Notes under the pieces: generated by a model
Told to the model about the DNA's origin: nothing
What the model saw: only the letters and a program-made list of their open reading frames with translations
Databases searched by the model: none
Source of the DNA: an uncultured Flavobacteriaceae bacterium
GTDB lineage: Bacteria; Bacteroidota; Bacteroidia; Flavobacteriales; Flavobacteriaceae
Length of the DNA stretch: 64,000 nt
Reading direction: 5' to 3'
NCBI GenBank assembly: GCA_947493175.1
Contig: CANLQD010000002.1
Location: 682,001 to 746,000, forward strand
Made by a program: the position numbers and the translations under genes
Part shown: one piece after another, positions 8,495 through 17,628 of the stretch
How positions within the stretch are numbered: position 1 is the first letter of the stretch
How the letters are laid out: every line of letters begins with the position of its first letter

Positions 8495-9904
8495 ATGGAG
8501 CAACAATACGACTTTGGATTGATCGGCCTTGGGGTCATGGGACGTAATTTTATACTCAACGTAGCCGATAATGGTTTCACTGCTTTTGGTAACGATTTAG
8601 ATCCCGAAAAGGTAAATGCCCTAAAAGAAGAAGGCGGCGATCTTACCAAAGTGAATGCCAGTACCGAGGTCGATACCTTCGTAGGGTCCTTATCCCGGCC
8701 AAGAAAAATAATGATGTTGGTGCCCGCTGGAAAAATAGTGGATTCGGTTATCGAAGGCCTCCTGCCCCACTTGGATGAAGGGGATATTCTAATTGATGGA
8801 GGAAATTCTTTTTTTACGGATACCGACCGCAGGGAGACATACCTACAGGAAAAAGGAATTCATTTCTTTGGGGCCGGTGTTTCCGGAGGTGCCAAAGGTG
8901 CCAGAAAAGGACCGAGTATTATGCCTGGAGGTTCCCAAGCGGGCTATGCCGCTGTACAGCCTATTTTTGAGGCGGTCTCGGCCAAATATGAAGGGGAACC
9001 CTGTGTCGCCTATTTGGGCCCTAAATCTGCAGGAAACTATGTGAAAATGGTCCACAATGGCATTGAATACGGGTTAATGCAACTTACCTCCGAGCTGTAC
9101 GACGTATTGAAAAAAGGAGGAGGGTTCGATAACGATGAATTGCATAAGACCTTCAAAAATTGGAACGAAGGACGACTTGCCTCTTTCTTGGTAGAGATTA
9201 CTTCCGAAATTTTCGAACAGGAAGACGAATTCGGCAATGGCCGTCTGGTAGATCAAATACTGGATAAAGCAAAACAAAAAGGTACTGGAAAATGGACCTC
9301 TCAAAATGCCATGGATTTGGGCATACCTGTACCCTCTATCGATATTGCCGTAAGCATGCGAGAGCTATCGGCCCTTAAAGAAGAACGCATCAAGGCAGAT
9401 ACGTTGTATGATCGTCCCAAAGTAAACAGAATGGACAAAACCAGTCTTGAAAAAATGGCAGAGGAGGCCTTGTACTTTTCGTTTATCATCACATATGCCC
9501 AGGGACTGCACCAATTGGCCGATGCCTCCAAGGAGTATGGCTATGATTTGGACATCGCCACTATTGCTAAAATTTGGCGGGCAGGTTGCATTATCCGTGC
9601 CGGTCTGTTGGCCGATATTACCGAGGCCTTCCGAGCCGATGCTTCCCTGCCTAATTTACTGGTGTCCCCATCTTTTATCGACAAGGTGAAAGCAACGGTG
9701 GGTTCCGCCAGGGAGTTGGTCGCGTACGGTGCCAAAAACGGAATTCCTTTACCGGGCCTATCCAATTGCCTCACTTACTTTGATGCATACACCTCTAGTC
9801 GGCTACCATTGAATTTAATTCAAGCACAACGAGACTATTTTGGAAGCCATACCTATGAGCGGTTGGACCGCGAGGGTATTTTTCACACAGAATGGGAAGA
9901 ATAG
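8495..9904 (+). CDS. gnd: 6-phosphogluconate dehydrogenase, decarboxylating
   Basis: Converts 6-phosphogluconate to ribulose 5-phosphate and CO2 with reduction of NADP+. The N-terminal Rossmann motif is GLGVMG (11-16). The substrate-binding signature spans 126-146, beginning GAGVSGGAKGARKGPS, and KMVHNGIEYG (184-193) carries the catalytic lysine K184. The all-helical C-terminal domain ends normally; 469 residues is the standard long form. It is divergent from zwf and pgl, completing the oxidative pentose phosphate set in one place. Confidence 0.97.
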   Translation: MEQQYDFGLIGLGVMGRNFILNVADNGFTAFGNDLDPEKVNALKEEGGDLTKVNASTEVDTFVGSLSRPRKIMMLVPAGKIVDSVIEGLLPHLDEGDILIDGGNSFFTDTDRRETYLQEKGIHFFGAGVSGGAKGARKGPSIMPGGSQAGYAAVQPIFEAVSAKYEGEPCVAYLGPKSAGNYVKMVHNGIEYGLMQLTSELYDVLKKGGGFDNDELHKTFKNWNEGRLASFLVEITSEIFEQEDEFGNGRLVDQILDKAKQKGTGKWTSQNAMDLGIPVPSIDIAVSMRELSALKEERIKADTLYDRPKVNRMDKTSLEKMAEEALYFSFIITYAQGLHQLADASKEYGYDLDIATIAKIWRAGCIIRAGLLADITEAFRADASLPNLLVSPSFIDKVKATVGSARELVAYGAKNGIPLPGLSNCLTYFDAYTSSRLPLNLIQAQRDYFGSHTYERLDREGIFHTEWEE

Positions 9905-10099
9905 CTTTTGTATCTTGGTAAGAGGCTATTAAGAGATTGATAATCATATCGGTAGAAAATAACTGAATATCGAAATTATTTTTGGACATTATGCCACTGC
10001 CTACTTGTTGAAAATTTACAACCCCGACCATTCGGGGAAAGTCTTGCACCAAAGTGCATAGCTTCAATGAACAATTGTGAAAGATGAATTTGTATTAAC

Positions 10100-10417
10100 T
10101 TGAAAGGAAGATTAAAAAATCTGGCCGCCTTAATCGGATTGTCTTTAGCCTTGTTCCTAAAGTTTGCCACCTATAATTCCTATAGATTCCTTGGTTTTCC
10201 CGATGGACACCTTACAGCATACGATGGCTACTTAAAATCGGTGGTTTATCCAACTTTTCTTTTGGTCAACAGTATTTTCATAATTGGTTTTTTATGGTTG
10301 TTGATCAAAGGAAGTAAGAACTATTCGCTTCTAATTATCTATTTATTTTCTGTTTTGGTATACACAGGGTTATCCTACTACTTCTCAATTGGTTTGGAAA
10401 ACGGCCAAGGAGGGTGA
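10100..10417 (+). CDS. Small integral membrane protein, unknown function
   Basis: 105 residues with about three membrane helices (about 8-25, 48-70 and 76-97) and no motif I recognise. The start is TTG followed by Lys-Gly-Arg-Leu-Lys, a plausible cytoplasmic N-terminus; no in-frame ATG exists nearby. Hydrophobic pattern and charge placement support a real protein rather than a chance frame. It is followed 38 nt later by an NTF2-like gene on the same strand. Confidence 0.6.
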   Translation: MKGRLKNLAALIGLSLALFLKFATYNSYRFLGFPDGHLTAYDGYLKSVVYPTFLLVNSIFIIGFLWLLIKGSKNYSLLIIYLFSVLVYTGLSYYFSIGLENGQGG

Positions 10418-10455
10418 CCTATGAAATCAAATCTATAATCTATTAAACACCAATC

Positions 10456-10812
10456 ATGTCTTCAACATCAAATAAAGAACGCTGTATTTTGTACCTTGAG
10501 AAATACGCAGCGAAAGAACTGGCCGGCATCGAAGAAATGTTCGCTACCGATATTATTTTACGCGACTGGAAAATTCGGGTGACCGGTAAGGAAAATGCCT
10601 TGGCCGAAACACGTAAGAACTTTGAATCGGCCGATTCAATAGCGATAGAGGTGCTTTCGTTATATGAAAATGAAAATACCGTTGCTGCAGAGTTGAAAAT
10701 AACCGTAGACGCTTCGGAGGAACTCTATGTAGTAGACGTTGTTACATTCGACACCAATGGAAAAATTGTATCGATTAGAGCCTATTTGGGAAGGGGAGAC
10801 AATTCAGTGTGA
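10456..10812 (+). CDS. NTF2-like/SnoaL-like fold protein
   Basis: 118-residue protein of the nuclear transport factor 2 superfamily: an N-terminal helix pair with the usual kink, then a curved sheet (ILRDWKIRVTGKENALA, IAIEVLSLYENENTVAAEL, VDVVTFDTNGKIVSIRAY). Such proteins bind small hydrophobic ligands or act as isomerases or polyketide cyclases; no specific catalytic set can be assigned. The C-terminal strand VVTFDTNGKIVSIRAYLGRGD is typical. Its stop overlaps a GTG that opens a 44-codon frame. Confidence 0.78.
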   Translation: MSSTSNKERCILYLEKYAAKELAGIEEMFATDIILRDWKIRVTGKENALAETRKNFESADSIAIEVLSLYENENTVAAELKITVDASEELYVVDVVTFDTNGKIVSIRAYLGRGDNSV

Positions 10813-10943
10813 CTCAAAAAAGAATATTAGCAATCATATACCCCATATTAGAAAAGGCAGACAAGTATCCCATCAAATCAGAACCATCGTGTAAATCTTC
10901 TGTCCAGAACCTAATCGACCAAGTCAATAGGAGGTTGTCTTGA
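10809..10943 (+). CDS. Possible 44-residue protein coupled to the NTF2-like gene
   Basis: A GTG at 10809 overlaps the TGA of the NTF2-like gene (GTGA), the classic arrangement for translational coupling, and opens a 44-codon frame to TGA at 10941. The product begins MTQKRILAIIYPILEKADKY and is basic with an amphipathic helix pattern. I recognise no family. It could be chance, but the junction and codon pattern make it worth listing. Confidence 0.35.
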   Translation: MTQKRILAIIYPILEKADKYPIKSEPSCKSSVQNLIDQVNRRLS

Positions 10944-10948
10944 TTTTC

Positions 10949-10956
10949 TACTTTTG
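10949..10956 (+). promoter_or_regulatory. -7 promoter element before the DUF1593 gene
   Basis: TACTTTTG is a perfect TAnnTTTG box 57 nt before the ATG at 11014. A -33 TTG at standard spacing is not evident. Confidence 0.45.
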
Positions 10957-11013
10957 TATCATGATGGTAAGGTATACTTTGGGGCATCCTCTCGATTATA
11001 AATCATTGAACGC

Positions 11014-12060
11014 ATGAAAGTCAATAAGATATTATTCCTTCTCCTTGTTTTTACCCATAGCGTACTCCTCTATGGGCAGAAAGATATGGGACCCAGGGTT
11101 TTCATTTTTACCGATATCAATATAGACTCCGGAGACCCCGATGACCGGCAATCGCTAATACACCTTTTTTGGTATTCCAATGAACTTAGGATAGAGGGCA
11201 TTGTTCCAGACAGATGGGAAGCCCAAGGTTATAAAGCATGCGAGCTCGTTATTGAAGCATATCAAAAGGATTATACGTCTTATCAGCTCAATAAAAAAGA
11301 CTACCCCGAAGCGGACTTTTTAACCCGGCTGGTAGCTAAAAATTTTACGGAAGCGGAAACCTTGTTCAAGGAAGCCGCTTCTAAGAAAGATACCCCATTA
11401 TATGTATTGGTTTGGGGCAATATGAAGAACGTCGCCAGCATACTATTGAAGTACCCGCATTTAGCACATAACATCCGTCTGATTACAATTGGCACGGGTC
11501 TGATGCTTGAAAAAGACATTCCGTATATGCCGCCTAATTGGGAAAAATCAAATCCTTGCAAACAACTCAACTGGAATGGATTTGGCAGAAACGAAATTTA
11601 CCATGCGACCGAATTTCAAGATCTTTGGTGGATTGAAATGAACTGGACCTATGCCGGTATGTTTTCTGGAGAAGAACCAAAACAGCTCTTTCAACAACTT
11701 TCCGTATTTGGGAATTTAGGAAAGCATATGGTCGCAGTTGTAAAAAATGAGCCGTGGGCACAATACTTTCGAGTGGGTGACACCCCGTCGGTCCTATATC
11801 TTATCGACACGATGCATGCGCATGATGATCCAACCGAAAGTAGTTGGGCGGGGAAATTCTTTAGACCGTTCCCAGAAAAGAAACCTAACTATTATACCGA
11901 CTCCAAAGGGAACTTGGAATGGAATTATGCCGACCCCTGCCAGACATGGAATCAACATGATAAAATAGCAGATTATGCCAAAGGTACGCTCCAATCAAAA
12001 CGTGGGGAGATGTATCAAAGCCTTTTGGAAAAACTGAAGTCTCTTTACAACGCAAATTAG
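11014..12060 (+). CDS. Secreted nucleoside-hydrolase-like protein (DUF1593)
   Basis: Exported protein with a signal peptide (about 1-21, ending LLYGQ) followed by a nucleoside-hydrolase-like fold of the DUF1593/Sde0182 type. The acidic motif RVFIFTDINIDSGDPDDRQS (about 28-47) resembles the calcium-binding DTDxxxDDxxA site of nucleoside hydrolases, and PLYVLVWGNMKNVASIL (about 129-145) resembles the strand-helix that follows in the fold. Members occur in polysaccharide-degrading marine bacteria and are often labelled cellulose-binding; their substrate is not firmly known. At 348 residues it has the core domain without an added carbohydrate-binding or T9SS tail. It stands alone behind its own -7 box. 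Confidence 0.8.
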   Translation: MKVNKILFLLLVFTHSVLLYGQKDMGPRVFIFTDINIDSGDPDDRQSLIHLFWYSNELRIEGIVPDRWEAQGYKACELVIEAYQKDYTSYQLNKKDYPEADFLTRLVAKNFTEAETLFKEAASKKDTPLYVLVWGNMKNVASILLKYPHLAHNIRLITIGTGLMLEKDIPYMPPNWEKSNPCKQLNWNGFGRNEIYHATEFQDLWWIEMNWTYAGMFSGEEPKQLFQQLSVFGNLGKHMVAVVKNEPWAQYFRVGDTPSVLYLIDTMHAHDDPTESSWAGKFFRPFPEKKPNYYTDSKGNLEWNYADPCQTWNQHDKIADYAKGTLQSKRGEMYQSLLEKLKSLYNAN

Positions 12061-12126
12061 AGGTTCGTGTTGTTGCCCCCCTTAAAGGTCGTAGCACATA
12101 TAGAGTCTCCTAACCTAAAAAGCGAC

Positions 12127-12477
12127 ATGGGCAAAATAACCTATCAAATTTATGTCATAGAACTCTCTAAACGGGTTTTCACTGAAAACCGGCGCTTTCG
12201 AGAAGCCAACCCTCAATTTAACGGCGTTTTACAATGTTTGTACGTGGGTATGACCAGTAAAACTCCACTAGAACGTTTCAAGCAGCATAAAACGGGATAT
12301 ATCAATAAAAAGGGGCATAAGCTTTCCGCGAACCTAGTGCAAAAATATGGCATGTATTTACGCCCTAGTCTTTACAATCATATGCATCCCATAACGACTC
12401 GTACAAAAGCGTTGAAAATGGAAGAGATTCTTGCCTTGGAATTGCGGCGTAAAGGCTATGCGGTTTGGTTCAATTGA
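12127..12477 (+). CDS. Stand-alone GIY-YIG-like endonuclease domain protein
   Basis: 116-residue cytoplasmic protein with a GIY-YIG-type core: YQIYVIEL (first strand), QCLYVGMTSKTPLERFKQHK (the YVGMT...R...H module) and the late Glu in KMEEILALELRRKGYAVW. GIY-YIG domains cut DNA in repair, homing or restriction, but small stand-alone members are poorly understood. I chose the ATG at 12127 rather than the GTG at 12067: the extra 20 residues (rich in Pro, Val) have no place in the fold. It lies 66 nt after the DUF1593 gene and is followed by a hairpin. Confidence 0.65.
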   Translation: MGKITYQIYVIELSKRVFTENRRFREANPQFNGVLQCLYVGMTSKTPLERFKQHKTGYINKKGHKLSANLVQKYGMYLRPSLYNHMHPITTRTKALKMEEILALELRRKGYAVWFN

Positions 12478-12482
12478 ATCAG

Positions 12483-12507
12483 GGCCTGTTAAAACTAAGA
12501 ACAGGCC
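12483..12507 (+). terminator. Hairpin after the GIY-YIG gene
   Basis: GGCCTGTT (12483-12490) pairs with AACAGGCC (12500-12507) over a 9-nt loop, 5 nt after the stop codon. No long T tract follows, so it is a weak or 3'-end-stabilising terminator. Confidence 0.5.
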
Positions 12508-12741
12508 GGAATTGCTCATTTTACAGATAAATAGAGATCAACTCCAGATACATGACTACCAAAGATAGCTTTGTACGGATTTGGGATATTTCCGCATCCA
12601 ATTTGTTATTTGGCAACCGGCACTTTTTGGATTACATCAACTCATCTACTGGCTGTAAACTTGCTTTGGAACAAATGTGATTTACTTCCTTTTAAAATTA
12701 TTAACTTTAAGAAGTACCATCTAACCTAAAAATCAAAAACT

Positions 12742-14370
12742 ATGGAAGGATTGATGATGGATTACCCATTGACCACCACCACTATTTTGGAATACGGTAA
12801 TAGAGCTTTCCACCATAAAAGGGTCATTAGTCATCTCCCTGATGGAACAAGACATGAATACTCCTTTGGAGATTTATATAGACGCTGTAAACAGCTTGCC
12901 AATGCCTTAGCAAATACTCTAGGGATAGAACCGGGAGATATGGTCGGCACCTTTGCATGGAACCATTATCAACATTTGGAGCTCTATTATGGCATTCCCG
13001 GGATCGGTGCGGTCTGCCATACCATCAACATTCGACTTTCTCCGCAGCAAACGGAGTTTATCATTAATCATTCCGAGGATAAGGTGATTTTTGTCGATGC
13101 CACGCTTGTGCCTTTATTGGAAAAAATTGCCCCTCAACTCGAAACGGTTGAAAAATACATCATTGTCAATGCTGCTAGCGGGTTTCAAACCACCTTGTCG
13201 AACACCATGCATTACGAAGCGTTGTTAGAAAACCAGTCGGAAGACTTCACTTGGCCGCAACTAGATGAAAACGAGGCCTGTGGCATGTGCTACACCAGCG
13301 GTACTACAGGGCTTCCCAAAGGGGTATTGTATTCACATCGGTCTACATACCTGCATGCCTCGACCATTCTTTCGCCCAATGCGGCCAACTGCTCCAATCA
13401 AGATGTGATGCTCCTGATCGTTCCTCAATTCCATGTAATGGCCTGGGGGTTCCCATACATGTGCGTATTAGCGGGTGCCGATATGGTAATGCCTTCTCTG
13501 CACCTACAACCGGAAGCCTTGATCCGAATCTTACAAGAAGAGAAAGTTACCAAGGCAAATGGGGTACCTACCATTTGGCTGGGCGTTTACGAAGCAATGA
13601 AGAAAAATCCCCCAAAAGAAAGGTTGGCACTCGAAGAGTATCTTGTAGGGGGTTCCGCCCTACCTGCTAGCCTAATAGAAGGGTTTGAAAGAGATTTTGG
13701 CATACGAGGGGTACAGGCTTGGGGCATGACCGAAACTTCTCCGTTAGGGACTGTGGCCCGAATACAGCCCAAACATGCCTCAATGAACCAAAAAGAACAG
13801 CTAACGATTCGGGCAAAACAAGGTATCGAATTTCCAGGAATTGAGATGCGAATCGTAAAAGATGATGGTACGATAGCCCCAAGAGACGGAAAAACGATGG
13901 GTGAATTGCAGGTAAAAGGCGCTTGGGTATTGCGTTCTTATTTTAAGACTATGAACAAGGAGCAGTTTACCGAAGACGGATGGTTTAAAACCGGGGATGT
14001 AAGCACCATTGATATGGATGGTTACATGCATATCACTGACCGTACCAAGGACTTGATCAAAAGTGGCGGGGAATGGATATCGAGTGTCGCACTCGAATCT
14101 GCCTTGATGTCGCATCCTAAGATCAGGGAAGCCGCGGTAATTGCAATTCCAGATGACACATGGTCCGAACGACCTTTGGCTTGTATTGTATTGACAAACG
14201 AAAATGAAAAAGTTTCCAAAGAAGAAATGATGGAGTTTCTTTCAAGGGATTTTGTCAAATACCAAATCCCGGAGCATTATGTATTTATTGCCCAGGTACC
14301 CCGAACAAGTGTCGGTAAATTTGATAAAAAAGAAATTCGCAGACTATATGCAGAGGGAAAATTGGCCTAA
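12742..14370 (+). CDS. AMP-forming fatty acyl-CoA synthetase
   Basis: Adenylate-forming ligase that activates medium- or long-chain fatty acids to acyl-CoA using ATP. The ATP motif is YTSGTTGLPKG (184-194); GVQAWGMTETSPLG (about 323-336) is the A5 motif, GWFKTGDVSTIDMDGYMHI (about 413-431) and DRTKDLIKSGGEWIS (about 432-446) are A7-A8, and the catalytic lysine is in VGKFDKKEIR near the C-terminus. At 542 residues it matches the AlkK/long-chain class that lacks a signal. It has its own transcription unit, separate from the ligase at 43875; two such ligases suggest different chain-length ranges. Confidence 0.92.
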   Translation: MEGLMMDYPLTTTTILEYGNRAFHHKRVISHLPDGTRHEYSFGDLYRRCKQLANALANTLGIEPGDMVGTFAWNHYQHLELYYGIPGIGAVCHTINIRLSPQQTEFIINHSEDKVIFVDATLVPLLEKIAPQLETVEKYIIVNAASGFQTTLSNTMHYEALLENQSEDFTWPQLDENEACGMCYTSGTTGLPKGVLYSHRSTYLHASTILSPNAANCSNQDVMLLIVPQFHVMAWGFPYMCVLAGADMVMPSLHLQPEALIRILQEEKVTKANGVPTIWLGVYEAMKKNPPKERLALEEYLVGGSALPASLIEGFERDFGIRGVQAWGMTETSPLGTVARIQPKHASMNQKEQLTIRAKQGIEFPGIEMRIVKDDGTIAPRDGKTMGELQVKGAWVLRSYFKTMNKEQFTEDGWFKTGDVSTIDMDGYMHITDRTKDLIKSGGEWISSVALESALMSHPKIREAAVIAIPDDTWSERPLACIVLTNENEKVSKEEMMEFLSRDFVKYQIPEHYVFIAQVPRTSVGKFDKKEIRRLYAEGKLA

Positions 14371-14491
14371 CATCGAATTTTGAATTGGGAATCGGTATTA
14401 GAAATGTGCTACCGTCAGACAATAAACCCCAAATTCCAACGGTAAAAAGACCATGGAATTTGGAGTTCCTTATGTTTTGGTTATCAAAAAG

Positions 14492-17344
14492 TTACTTCGA
14501 CAAATACATTTTTCTACGGTGATACAATTCGTAAAACTCGTCATCCTTTAAACTATCGATAAACAGAATACTCTCTCCGGTACTTTTCATCTCGGGCCCC
14601 AAATTTTTATTGACATTCGGGAACTTGTTAAACGAGAATACAGGCTGTTTAATGGCAAAACCGTCTAGCTGTGGGTTAAAGGTGAAGTCTTTTACCTTCT
14701 TTTCCCCCAACATTACCTTAGTGGCATAATTGACATAGGGTTGCTTATAGGCCTTCGCTATAAAAGGAACAGTACGTGAAGCACGTGGGTTGGCCTCGAT
14801 GATATATACTTTGTCGTCCTTGATGGCAAACTGTATGTTAATGAGTCCGACGGTATTCAAAGCCAGTGCAATTTTCTTTGTGTGGTCTTTGATCTGCTGT
14901 AACACAAATTCGCCCAGATTAAACGGCGGTAATGTCGCATTGGAATCCCCTGAATGGATACCACAAGGTTCTATATGCTCCATAATACCAATAATCTGCA
15001 CTTCTTCACCATCGCATATGGCATCGGCTTCGGCCTCTATGGCACCATCAAGATAATGGTCTAGCAATAACTTATTGTTTGGAATCTTTCGTAGCAAATC
15101 TACCACATGGGCTTCCAGGTCTTCTTTGTTGATTACAATTTTCATGCCTTGCCCTCCTAATACATAAGAAGGCCGTACGAGCAAAGGAAAGCCCAATTCA
15201 TCGGCAAGTGCCAATGCTTCATCGGCAGTTTCCGCGGTTCCAAATTGAGGATAGGGAATGTCATTTTCTTTTAATAGGTCGGAAAAACTGCCCCTATCTT
15301 CGGCCAAATCGAGCGCTTTATAACTGGTTCCGATGATTTTCACACCGTACTTATCCAATTTTTGCGCTAGTTTCAAGGCCGTTTGCCCTCCTAGTTGCAC
15401 AATAACACCTTCTGGTTTTTCATGCCGAATAATGTCATAAATATGTTCCCAGAAAACAGGTTCAAAATACAGTTTATCCGCTGTATCAAAATCGGTAGAA
15501 ACCGTTTCGGGATTACAATTGATCATGACCGTTTCATAACCACACTCCGCCGCTGCCAGTACGCCATGAACGCAACAATAATCAAATTCGATACCTTGCC
15601 CTATTCTGTTCGGCCCCGATCCCAATACCACGATTTTCTTTCTATCGCTCACCACACTATCGTTCTCGACATAGCGTTCCCCATCAGCGGTCTCTATTTC
15701 AGCCTCGAAGGTGGAGTAATAGTAAGGAGTCATCGCTTTGAATTCCGCAGCACAGGTGTCTACCAACTTATAGACCCTATTGATTTTCAGATGTACCCGC
15801 TTCTTATAGACCTCACTCTCGTAACAATCGAGCATATAGGCAATTTGACGGTCGGCAAATCCTTTTTGTTTTGCCTCTAACAGTAAATCCTTTGAAATCG
15901 TAGCGATGGTATATTTGGAGATTTCCTTTTCAAGAAAGTGCAGTTCCTCATATTGTTTAAGGAACCACATATCGATTTTTGTTATTTCATGGATTCTACT
16001 TAGAGGTATTCCTATTTGAATAGCATCGTAAATCACAAATACGCGGTCCCAGCTAGGGATTGTAAGCTTGCTGATAATCTGATCATACTTGGTGTATCCC
16101 TTCCCGTCTGCACCTAGGCCATTTCGGTTTATTTCTAACGATTGGGTAGCCTTGTGCAATGCCTCTTGAAAAGAACGGCCAATACCCATGACCTCCCCCA
16201 CAGACTTCATTTGAAGACCGAGGGTCCTATCCGAACCGGCGAACTTGTCAAAATTCCATCGTGGTATTTTTACGATCACATAGTCCAATGTAGGCTCAAA
16301 AAGTGCCGAAGTAGACTTGGTAATTTGATTTTCGAGCTCGTCTAACGAATAGCCGATCGCCAATTTGGTCGCCACTTTCGCGATGGGATATCCTGTGGCT
16401 TTTGATGCCAGTGCCGAAGATCGGGAAACCCGCGGATTGATTTCAATTGCAATGATATCCTCTGCCTCATCGGGGCTCACTGCAAACTGTACGTTACAGC
16501 CCCCTTCAAAATCCCCGATGCTACGCATCATTTTTATGGCCATATCCCTCATTCGCTGGAACGTTCGATCCGAAAGGGTCATGGCCGGGGCCACAGTAAT
16601 GGAATCCCCCGTGTGAATACCCATTGGATCCATATTCTCTATGGTACATATGATAACGACGTTATCGTTTTTATCCCGTAATAACTCTAGCTCGTATTCT
16701 TTCCAACCCATAAGCGCCTTATCGATCATCACCTCATGAATCGGTGATATCTCAAGACCACGACTTAGTAATTCGTCAAAATCCTCCGGCTTGTAAACAA
16801 TCGATGCTCCGGCACCTCCCAAGGTATAGGAAGCTCGGATGACCAAGGGAAAACCAAACTCTTGTGCTATTTCTTTTCCTTTTAGAAAAGAGGTCGCTGT
16901 TGCTTGGGGCGCCATACCAACTCCGATCTTCATCATGAGTTCCCTAAACTTTTCCCGGTCTTCGGTAATATTGATAGCATCGATATCGACACCGATCAAT
17001 TCTACCCCAAAATCTTCCCAAATACCTTTTTCATCAGCTTCGATACATAGGTTTAATGCAGTTTGCCCCCCCATGGTGGGTAGTACAGCATCGATTTGAG
17101 GATGTTCCTTTAGGATTTCAACAATCGATTTTGTGGTCAGTGGTTTTAAGTATACATGATCCGCCATAGATGGATCGGTCATGATGGTAGCAGGGTTGCT
17201 ATTGATCAGGATGGTCTCTATCCCATCTTCCCTTAATGAACGTAGCGATTGTGAACCAGCATAATCGAACTCACACGCCTGTCCAATAATAATCGGACCG
17301 GAACCAATAATTAAAATCGAATTTAAATCTTTTCTTTTGGGCAT
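14492..17344 (-). CDS. carB: Carbamoyl-phosphate synthase large subunit (no MGS domain)
   Basis: Makes carbamoyl phosphate from glutamine-derived ammonia, bicarbonate and 2 ATP for pyrimidine and arginine synthesis, with CarA (not in this window). Two tandem ATP-grasp halves are clear: the first opens SILIIGSGPIIIGQACEFDY (10-29) and the second KIVVLGSGPNRIGQGIEFDY (about 568-587), each with ATP-binding loops such as RASYTLGGAGAS and RPSYVLGGQGMK. The protein ends at 950 residues after the second ATP-grasp unit, about 120 short of the 1070-residue enterobacterial form: the C-terminal methylglyoxal-synthase-like allosteric domain is missing. The frame closes naturally and there is no leftover downstream, so this is a domain-level difference, not a broken gene. 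Confidence 0.95.
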   Translation of the reverse strand: MPKRKDLNSILIIGSGPIIIGQACEFDYAGSQSLRSLREDGIETILINSNPATIMTDPSMADHVYLKPLTTKSIVEILKEHPQIDAVLPTMGGQTALNLCIEADEKGIWEDFGVELIGVDIDAINITEDREKFRELMMKIGVGMAPQATATSFLKGKEIAQEFGFPLVIRASYTLGGAGASIVYKPEDFDELLSRGLEISPIHEVMIDKALMGWKEYELELLRDKNDNVVIICTIENMDPMGIHTGDSITVAPAMTLSDRTFQRMRDMAIKMMRSIGDFEGGCNVQFAVSPDEAEDIIAIEINPRVSRSSALASKATGYPIAKVATKLAIGYSLDELENQITKSTSALFEPTLDYVIVKIPRWNFDKFAGSDRTLGLQMKSVGEVMGIGRSFQEALHKATQSLEINRNGLGADGKGYTKYDQIISKLTIPSWDRVFVIYDAIQIGIPLSRIHEITKIDMWFLKQYEELHFLEKEISKYTIATISKDLLLEAKQKGFADRQIAYMLDCYESEVYKKRVHLKINRVYKLVDTCAAEFKAMTPYYYSTFEAEIETADGERYVENDSVVSDRKKIVVLGSGPNRIGQGIEFDYCCVHGVLAAAECGYETVMINCNPETVSTDFDTADKLYFEPVFWEHIYDIIRHEKPEGVIVQLGGQTALKLAQKLDKYGVKIIGTSYKALDLAEDRGSFSDLLKENDIPYPQFGTAETADEALALADELGFPLLVRPSYVLGGQGMKIVINKEDLEAHVVDLLRKIPNNKLLLDHYLDGAIEAEADAICDGEEVQIIGIMEHIEPCGIHSGDSNATLPPFNLGEFVLQQIKDHTKKIALALNTVGLINIQFAIKDDKVYIIEANPRASRTVPFIAKAYKQPYVNYATKVMLGEKKVKDFTFNPQLDGFAIKQPVFSFNKFPNVNKNLGPEMKSTGESILFIDSLKDDEFYELYHRRKMYLSK

Positions 17345-17397
17345 TTTAGGTACGGTATTTTATAGTTAGCATTGACCACCATGTTGAAACAACATCG

Positions 17398-17432
17398 CAA
17401 AAAAAAGGTGCTACTTTAAAAAAAGTAACACC
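17398..17432 (-). terminator. Intrinsic terminator of rpmH
   Basis: On the minus strand GGTGTTACTTT and AAAGTAGCACC form an 11-bp stem with one mismatch around a short T loop, followed at once by a run of T. It lies about 30 nt after the rpmH stop and before carB, so the two are separate units or carB depends on read-through. Confidence 0.75.
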
Positions 17433-17460
17433 ATCATTATCTTTAAAAATGAAAAATCAT

Positions 17461-17628
17461 TTATTTCTTGTGTCTCGGTTCTGAGGATACAGTCAGTTTT
17501 TTTCGCCCTTTGGCTCGTCTTCTGGCAAGAACTTTTCTTCCATTTACAGATGCCATACGCTCTCTAAAACCATGTTTATTCCGTCTCTTTCTTTTTGATG
17601 GCTGATATGTTCTTTTACTTCCGGGCAT
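17461..17628 (-). CDS. rpmH: 50S ribosomal protein L34
   Basis: The 55-residue product starts [20 protein letters not shown] and continues [20 protein letters not shown], the unmistakable L34 sequence; the tail [12 protein letters not shown] is the flavobacterial form. It is a structural protein of the large ribosomal subunit. The gene is short and Lys/Arg rich. It has a textbook promoter upstream and an intrinsic terminator downstream. In many bacteria rpmH sits near dnaA and rnpA, but neither is here. Confidence 0.97.
   Translation of the reverse strand: MPGSKRTYQPSKRKRRNKHGFRERMASVNGRKVLARRRAKGRKKLTVSSEPRHKK

Noticed and set aside
15395..15880. 161-codon plus-strand frame inside carB
   Set aside because: Pure shadow of a conserved gene; no independent start context or family match.
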